Notes under the pieces: model-generated | Database searches by the model: none | What the model was told of the DNA's origin: nothing | What the model saw: only the letters and a program-made list of their open reading frames with translations | Made by a program: the position numbers and the translations under genes | Part shown: piece after piece, positions 26,401 through 35,400 of the stretch | How the letters are laid out: each line of letters opens with the position of its first letter | Numbering within the stretch: the stretch's first letter is position 1 | NCBI GenBank assembly: GCA_905234925.1 | Contig: CAJOJJ010000005.1 | Span: 1 to 36,341, forward strand | Length of the DNA: 36,341 nt | From: an uncultured Endomicrobiia bacterium | GTDB taxonomy: Bacteria; Elusimicrobiota; Endomicrobiia; Endomicrobiales; Endomicrobiaceae | Direction: 5' to 3'

Positions 26401-29400
26401 CGGAAACTCTTTCAGCTTCTTCCGCTTTTTCTGCTTTCATTGCATCTATTTCATCATCCGGAGCAGTGCCGCCTTTCAAAGCTCTCTTCTTAACAGCTTT
26501 TCTCTTTTTATTTCCTTTATGCCATGCAGAAATTATCGATATAACAAACAATCCCGGAATTAATATCAGTGCTGCTATTATAACGGGGCGAGAATATTTT
26601 GCAGGAATAAATTGTTCTATAAATTTTACAATATTGTTCCACAAAATTTTCATTTCATTCTGCCAATTACTGACAGCTTCAGCCTGAACTTTACTTTCGA
26701 GAGTTCCATTTTTACCGTAAGTGTATGCATATCTCATATATATCGGATTCGCTAATGTGTTAGTCGGCTCCCAATAATTATTTGTAACAGAGAAGCCATT
26801 GGAACCTTTTCCGGGTGTAGTAGAATCAAATATTTTTGATATTCTCAAACCGCCAAGCTCGTAAGGGATTTGATCCTGTGTTTCGAGTTCTTCCGCAAAT
26901 GCTCTCAAATCAACTTTTTCATCTCCAGTCTGATCGTTACCAACTCTCTTCTGCGCAGTATCTAATGTTTCAAAAAATTTCCCCCAAGCATCAACAATTT
27001 TTCCGTCTTTATCTGCATATTTTGCCATAAATTCGGCTTCAGACATTTCACCAGACTTAAATTTTTGATAGTCAAAAACAGCAACAAGTTCTTCGTCATT
27101 CTCACCGTTTAATAAATAACCATACTGAGATTTACCGGTTCTGTTTATAACATTAATTTCGTAGTCACCGTTTTTGAATGAAGATATAGGAGAATCCGTT
27201 ATAGGTCTGTCATAAACCTCAAATTCTTTCAAACCGTCACTCTTAAACGATACAAATACCAAGCCTGACATTTGATTTATATACTCTGCCAATGCTTTAC
27301 CGTTAACATCTCTATATGTAAAATCCAATCCCACTCTCTTACCAAAACCTGAAACCCAATTATCTTCATATCCGGAAAAGAATCTTTCTGCTTCGGGATT
27401 TTTCTTTACGGTATAAATTAAAGATGTAAGAGGCTTGTTACTATCTCCATCCTTATAATACTGACGAATTTCAAGATCTCCCATAGCATAAATATAATCC
27501 GTTCCCTCAATATCGGCTAAAGTATAACTTTCTTTTATCTCGCCTTTCTTTGCAACATACTTATTGAAATCTAAAGATAATTTGTAAGGGAAATTAACAA
27601 CCGTATCAGGATGTCCGACATTCAATTGTCTTCTTTCCGAACTTGTAGTCTCTCCCTGCATATAAGAACTGAAAGATATTATGGTTGGATAACCGAATAC
27701 CTGCTCAAAATATACTCTCTCTCTTTCTGTATCAGACATTTGTGAAAGCTGAGCATCCGTATAATCAGTTCCGCTCTTTTTAATGCTTCCATCTTCATTA
27801 CGTTCCATATTGGAAAGTATTATACATGTTCTCCCTTCGGCATTGTTCATAATATAAGATTTTTCCGTTTTAAGTTTCTCATCGTAACCGGTTACGGAAT
27901 CCTTATCGTTCAATCCCTTGTAGGTATGCGTAGTTCCATCTATTAAAGCATTTTCAAAATCAAAAATATCTCCTCTGTTTGAGTCGGATATAAGTCTGAT
28001 AACATTCTGTTGCTGTTCACTTAATTCATAAGGAGCCGTATCTTCAATCTGAGTTCTTTCATGGGCAAATAACACCGTATTTACGGAATTATCATAAACT
28101 ATTGCATTTGCGGTAACTCTATCGGTAAACTCAGACATACTCTCTAATTTAACAACACCGTTTTCAAACTCTACGGAATAAGACCTTAAACCTATACCGT
28201 ATTGATCATATTCCGGAACTAAAATACCTGAAACATATTGTCCGCCTTCTATTTCATACTGCTGTCTGATATTGCCCAAGAAATCAAGTTCTCTTTCATA
28301 TTCTCTTAAAGGATACTGTCTTCCTGCATATATTTGTTCTCTGCTGTATATTCTTCCCAGTTTCGTTCTGCTGTTTTCTCCTTTTTCCCAATCAACACCG
28401 GCAAAATAGCTGTAGCTTACGCATCTCTCTTCATTTTCAGTTTCACTTATTTTTCCGTATTCGTTAAATTTCAGCATGGAATTTCCTTCATCATCATAAT
28501 CAATTGCATAAGTTCTTGTCTTAGTAGGTATTCCTAGCAGCATCAAGATTGACACATCGTAATCTTCAGCACTGCCTTTTAAGAAAACAACATCTTTAAG
28601 ATCATCATTACTGTAAGAATAACTTTCAACTTCGGATACCTGCCAAATTTCTTCATCGCCGTCGTCAGCTCTAAGGTCATTAACATTGTTAATCATTTCA
28701 TTCATATTGTTACTTTTAGAAATTTTGAGCCAACTTCCGAAATATTTATCAAGTGCATCTTTCCAAGTTATATCATTACTTCCATAGAAGAACATATCCG
28801 TAGAATCTTTCATTCTTATATGATATTTATTTCTTAATACACCATCTTCATCTCTGTCTTCAATGAAAGCCGTTCCTTTGTAAGAATCAAGAACTACAGT
28901 CCCTACACCTTTAACAGATACCATGTTGATAGGATCCTGTAACAAATCTTCATTTAACAAGTTATATCTTAGACCGCAGTTTAAAGAGGTTCCGCTATAT
29001 TCTTTATCGTTAATTTCATAGTCTATAGTGAAATCCACATATCCTTCCGGTGTAATTTTTACAAGCGGAGTGGAGCTGTCTTTAAATGCTTCCCAACTTA
29101 CAAGAACTTCTTCTCCGTTAGGATTTTTTACTATTCTTCTTGTCCATGTAAGCTCATCCAAACTATAATCACAGTAAGGTTTTACGGTTGCAAACAAACT
29201 TTCCAAAATCTCATTATTATACGGGGTATTCTCATCATAACAGAAATACTTTTTATCATCTACCATTTCGCCGTAACTCATACCCTTTGTTTCCACTATA
29301 GCTTCATCACTTTGAATATTGTCTTTCTTATTTATTTGGTATGTTGGGATACCGGTTTCTTCATCATCTTTTCTTGTTGCAAGATAACTCTTACTGGAGA

Positions 29401-32400
29401 AGTATTTATCTCCTCCTGAAGATATAACCGTCAATATTCCGCTGTTGGGATCAGATTCGTCTTCAAAACTGAACTTGGCATTATTGGACGACAACCAAAC
29501 TATATTGTTATCTTTATCCGTAATATAATAAATACCGGTTTCGGCAAATGCATCCATAAACTTATCGGACAAACTTTTTACGTTTCTGGTATTACCTTTA
29601 TCATCGGTAATTTCTATAGACGAAATTTTGTTATTTATAAAATCAGTTAAATCTTTTGTTTTTACGCTTGAACCATCTTCCATATAGATAATTTCAGGCA
29701 TATAAATAACTACAGGCGATATAATGGGATCCGCATCTTTTACTGAATCCATATATACTCCGGCTTCGGCATTTTTTATTAAATACTTCATACCGTAATT
29801 TGTATTTATCTCTTTTCCGTTATAGATGTAGTGAAGTTGATTATCTTCTTTATCATAGCGAATAACCAAATTGCCGTCAGTTTCCAAATCTTTGTCATAT
29901 GGGACGCAAACACCGCTATAATAATCGTTACCGTTTTGTGTGCGTTTATTATCGAACATTTCTTTAAATCCCGTCTCAATCGTTCCGTCATAATTTTCAG
30001 GAAGTTCAAGCTCTACGGAGAATAAATAAACGTTTTCATTACTATAAGTATCAACTATATCGCAGATAAATTTACCGTTTTCATACCTGATATTGACTAT
30101 ATTTGCAGTATGACCGTTTTCAAGAATTTTTACCGCATATTTTTGGCTTGCCAATAAATCGGCATATTTTTTTACACCGGCTTCATCACCTGCTTTTGCA
30201 AGATTATTCATCTGCGTTGCACAGAAAAACATATATCCCAAACTGTCATAATTATCAACATTGGAATCGCCCCTTGTAATCAAAGCACTTCTTACATCTT
30301 GAGCAGTAATTTCACCGTTTTTGACAAACGCAGTTCTTTCGCCTGTTTCACTGTCGACTGCATATATTGACAAATCTTCTTTTTTAACATCATTTAACAA
30401 AACTGAGCCTATAACTTCGGTCTTTACAACACCGTTTTCTTTCCAAGAAGCAACAACATTACCTTTATATGAACCGTTTTGTGAATCATATGCAAAACCG
30501 GTTAAAGATATTTCTATTTTTTTACCGCTTTTGTTAACGGTTTTTACAGGAATACTGCAGTTTCTCAATGCAACTTCACTTTTTCTTCTATAATATGCAA
30601 GCTGCCCGAAATTATCGTAAATTATATTTTTTATATCTGTTTCGGATACATTTTTATCGTAGATTCTTAAACTATTGTCAGAATCCAACGTATACGTTAC
30701 ATCAATCAGGTTAGTTCCGATAAAATAGAATTCTTCATCAAGATACGCAAACGTTTCTGTTCCCAAGTATGCACCGTTATCTTCATTAAAGAAGTTTCTT
30801 GAGAATACTTTTACTTCTTTTCCTTCATCGGTATAGAATGTATTTCCGGAATTATTAATTACTTCTTCGGTTTTATCGCCGTTGGAAGCATATTTTGTGT
30901 ATATATAATTTCTATCGCCGCCGTCATCACGTACCGTCAACTCACTGTAGCTTCCGTCGACAGCTTTTTCCGTTCTTACACTCGTTTTTGTAACAACAGA
31001 ACCGTTAGCCGATTCCTTGTAAGAAACGGTTGTTGTATAAACTTCTCCATCTTTAGTTTTTTCTGTTTTTGTATAAGAAACGGATATTCTGCCGTTACTC
31101 TGTCTTTCCGCATTTGCAACTATAGTTATAGTTGTTCCGTCACCTACCGTAAACGCCTGCGGTGCATATTTTGCAGTATCGGAAGATTGCAAATCTCTCA
31201 TTAAAGAAGAATAAGCAGAATCAAAATCAACATCTTCATAATTTTCAAAAAGATCTTTCGTATTGTATAATTCAACATTTAAAACTTTCTTCACATTTGC
31301 AGTTCCGCCTGCCAACAAAGCATTTTGATTATACAAATAAGAATCGGCAATTTCCTGAGCCGTAAAATTATCATATTTGAATAAATCTATAAGTTTTCCG
31401 TCTGTTCCGTAAGGATAAGTTTTTGCAACGATAAGATCTCCGTATCCGTCGACAAAACCATCTTTGGTTATCTCGAAATATACGGCATTATTATCATCCG
31501 TTTTCATTTCTACATGATAGCCAAGACCAAGATTTTCCAATTCAGACTTAAAATTCGATAAAACATCCGTCAACTCATTAATTTTATCAATATCAAAGTC
31601 ATATTCGCCCTTAGCATTAAACGGATAAACATCAAAAGTTATACCGTTCTTTGTAACCGTAAAATATTGAATATAATTATCTTTGTTATCAGTATCTTGT
31701 TTTACATGAGATTCTACTTCATATTCTGCATCAAGCAGCTGCTGCCATGATTTAACGGTATCTCTTACGCCTTCATAAGTTTCTCTCTTGTTTCCGATAG
31801 AAAAAGTATCTTCTGTTTTAGAATATCTGTATATATCAATGCTGACACCTTTGGGAGTTGTTATTCTATAGACAAACATCTTGTAATACATCTTACTGTT
31901 CCCGCTCCAATAAGACATACTCTTATTTAAGTACGAAACATCTTCAACTTCAACATCTATATTCTCTTCTTTTTTCAAGCCATCTTTTATCAAACTCATC
32001 ATATCGTTATTTAAGAACGATATATTATCCAAAAGTTCCATTCTGTTCTCATCTGTTAATCTGTCACCGGAATTCGTAATTTCTTCATTTATGGCAGAAA
32101 TTTCGTTTGTAGTTTTAGCGCTGTCAAGTCTTGCTTTAAGAGCATCATAATACACATTTTTTGCTTTATCTTTCAAATCCTGTTTTTGATTATTTGATAA
32201 AGAAGCTGATGCTTCAACATTATCTACAAATGTGTCAAAAGATTTATTGTCCGTAAACAAGGAATAAACGGCTCTTTTCGCCCAAGTATCTTTAGTATCG
32301 GAAGCTTCAACTTTAATAGTTTTAAAGAGATTGTCTATAATATCGTCAGTTAATAACTCTGCAGCAACTTCGGCAGAAACATCAAAATCTTTTGCAAACT

Positions 32401-35400
32401 GTACACGGATTTCATCTCTCATTTCTTTTTCTGTGGTAACTTTAAATGTCTGTCCGGAATTATTTTTATCTTCAGAAGTTATATATGCATTTATGTTGTT
32501 TATATAGTTATCCCCTGAAGCAACAACATTAATTTCTTTTCCGTTTATTGTTCCCTGTAATCTCAATTCTCCGTTAGTTCTGTCTATTTTCGGATAAAAA
32601 CCTTCTGCTTTCATTGCAAGCATAGCCGATTTTGTAATTATAGCATTGGCACTTACACCTTGTCTTACATAACTGCCTTCGGACATATCCATTGCAAAAA
32701 TTCTATTTTCAAGAGTATCAAACAGATAATCTCTCATTTCAACAGTAAATATGTCAGGATTATTTTTCTGGTCTCTAAAAATTTCGGTTCCCATATTTCT
32801 CAAATTAGACCTTGAAGTTTCGGTAACCATTTTTGCAACATAAATAGCCGATAATCTGTCCTGAGCTTCTGTTCTATAGCTATTTTTTTCGTCCTCAGAC
32901 AAACTTGAAGAATCTATATCTTTTACTATGCTTACGATTTCATTCAAAGATGATGCCGCTGCAATCTTTCTTGAATATACTTGATTCAACAACAAATCTT
33001 TATTCATTAAGGATGACGTATTAATACTATCACTTATAGTATTTACTTCTCTTAACGTTTTTGCAATTGTAAATTCTTTCTCATATGCCTGCTGCAATAA
33101 GTTTTCTTTCTGAGCAGGTTTCAACATGGAATCGTCCGTTCTTTCTATGTAAGATATTATGGTATTTATATCGGACAAAGAATCCGTTAAAGTTATTTGC
33201 TTCCGGTAAGCTGCTTCCAATAACATCTGTTTTTGTTCGTTTGTTAAATCAGCAGACTTTTTAATACCGTTTATTAAATTCTCAATATTTTTGTCGGTAG
33301 CCATAGAAATATTGCTCATTATCAAAGCTAATCTGTTTTCAGATGATAAATTAGGAAGAACTGCAAACATATCATTGAAATTGTTATCTGCAAAATATTT
33401 TTCTACAGCTCTTACTGCCCAAGCAGAAAGGCTGTCGGTCTTTTGATATGCTTCCATTCCTATAATTCTATTTAATAAGCTCCCCGCAACATCACCGGAT
33501 ATAAAATTAATTTCCAAAACTCTGTTGAGCTCAGCTGCAACGGCATCCGACATTCTGGATGTTACTACTTGATTATATCCGGTACTTTTAGTAAATTCCT
33601 CTACTCTGTCAATATAGTCGTTTGTGGATTCTAAAGAACCGTCTTCATTTATCTTTCTATAACCTGCATCCGCAATTCCCTGCTGAGTTTCTGCCGCACC
33701 TACGGGTATAGGCTGTCTAACGCTGCTGCCTGCAGTTAAATCTATTTCATTTGCCCTTTTCTGCAAATATTCATACAGTTGATCTCTTTGTGCTTCGGTT
33801 AAATTACCGGCGGTAGAAGCAGCGTGTATTGCCTGCCCGATAGCACTCAATTGTAAAATAGCGTCTTCTGTTGCCGTTTTAACATTTTTTGTCGTGTCTA
33901 TTGTTACTTCATTATACGCAGTTACAATAGCATTTACGGTAGCTTCATTTTCCGTAACGGTTTCTATTCCATCTTCCGAAAAACTTTCTTTTTCCAATAA
34001 AGTAAACACATTTGTGGATTTATCATTAAGTCCTGCCTGAAGCTCTTCAAAACCGAACTTTAACCATGCAGTTGCTGCATCGGATTCGTCCGCATATATA
34101 TTAAAGTTCAAATAATCTCTGTTTTTTCCGTTGTATTCTTCGGTTGTATATTTAACATAAACATTATTACCGTCGATAACTACCAAGCCCGCTTTTATTG
34201 CTGCCTGAAGAACTGAATGTGCTTCGGAAGTTCTCCCTGCTGCAATAAGAGTTGCGTAAACCTGCATCGTAAATTCACCGCTTACAGCTCCGTCTTTCAT
34301 ATCTGAGAAGCCGTAAATATAGGTAATATTTCCGTTTTGATCGGTTCTTGCCAAACCGCCTTTATCTTGAGGAGTTAACAATTTATCTACCAAACCGTCC
34401 AAGAAATCTTTACCGAATACCGAATCAACATCTACTCCCGGTAAATTCATATCTTTTATGGAGGAAAGCATCAAATAACCCCAAGTATATGTATCTACGG
34501 CTTGTTTTTTATCATTTAAGCCCTCATTTAAACCACCGGCGGAATTTTTCAAATTGTTATTAATATATTTCAATACTTTATTTAAAGATGTCGTATCGCC
34601 TTTAAGTGCGTAGTACATCGCAGCATCAAGCATATGTTCAGTCGATACCCATTTTTCTTCTTCCGTTCCCTTGAAAGCCATCGTTTCCGAATCTTCAATT
34701 TTTACTTTAGCCAAATAAGCATCAACTTCGCTCAATATTGTTTCAACTGCAGATTTGCCGTTAATTTCAACATCTATTCCTGCCTGCTGACAATAAAGCG
34801 CAAATATTCCTGCCCACAAAGTTTCACCCGTTTTTTTATAATTTTCTACATTGGACAACTGCAGATTTTTCGAAGCCATAGTTCTTAATACTGCTGTTGC
34901 CGTAGTTTCATCATTGCCGAATATTGCCGTAATTCCTGCAAGAGCATTATCATATAATTGAACAAAATCCGCATTATTTGAAGATTTTAAGAACGAATAG
35001 AAAGGATAAAGTTCCGGAGTTTTTTCGCCGGATGAAAAATCTTTCATATTACCGACTGCAAATGCTCCTACGGAATCTTCCAAAGAACCTACACTCATCG
35101 TATCATAGATTTTTTCAATTTCATCTATGTTAACGGTTACTTCACTTACTAAATTTTTGCCGGTTTCGTCATACATTCTTTTTACGTATAATTGTTTTGA
35201 TGCATCCGAACAAATAACTTCCTTATTTAAAACACCATCTTTATAAGTTTCAACCGTATAGCTGATTTTTGCATTTTTTGCCGAGTTTGTATTAATTGTT
35301 ATACGAGAAATAATGTTTCCTTTAGAATCTCTTTTCGTCTTGGTATATGTGTAATAAATAACACCTTCATCATTTCTATTGGCAGTTCCTTTATATGTAA

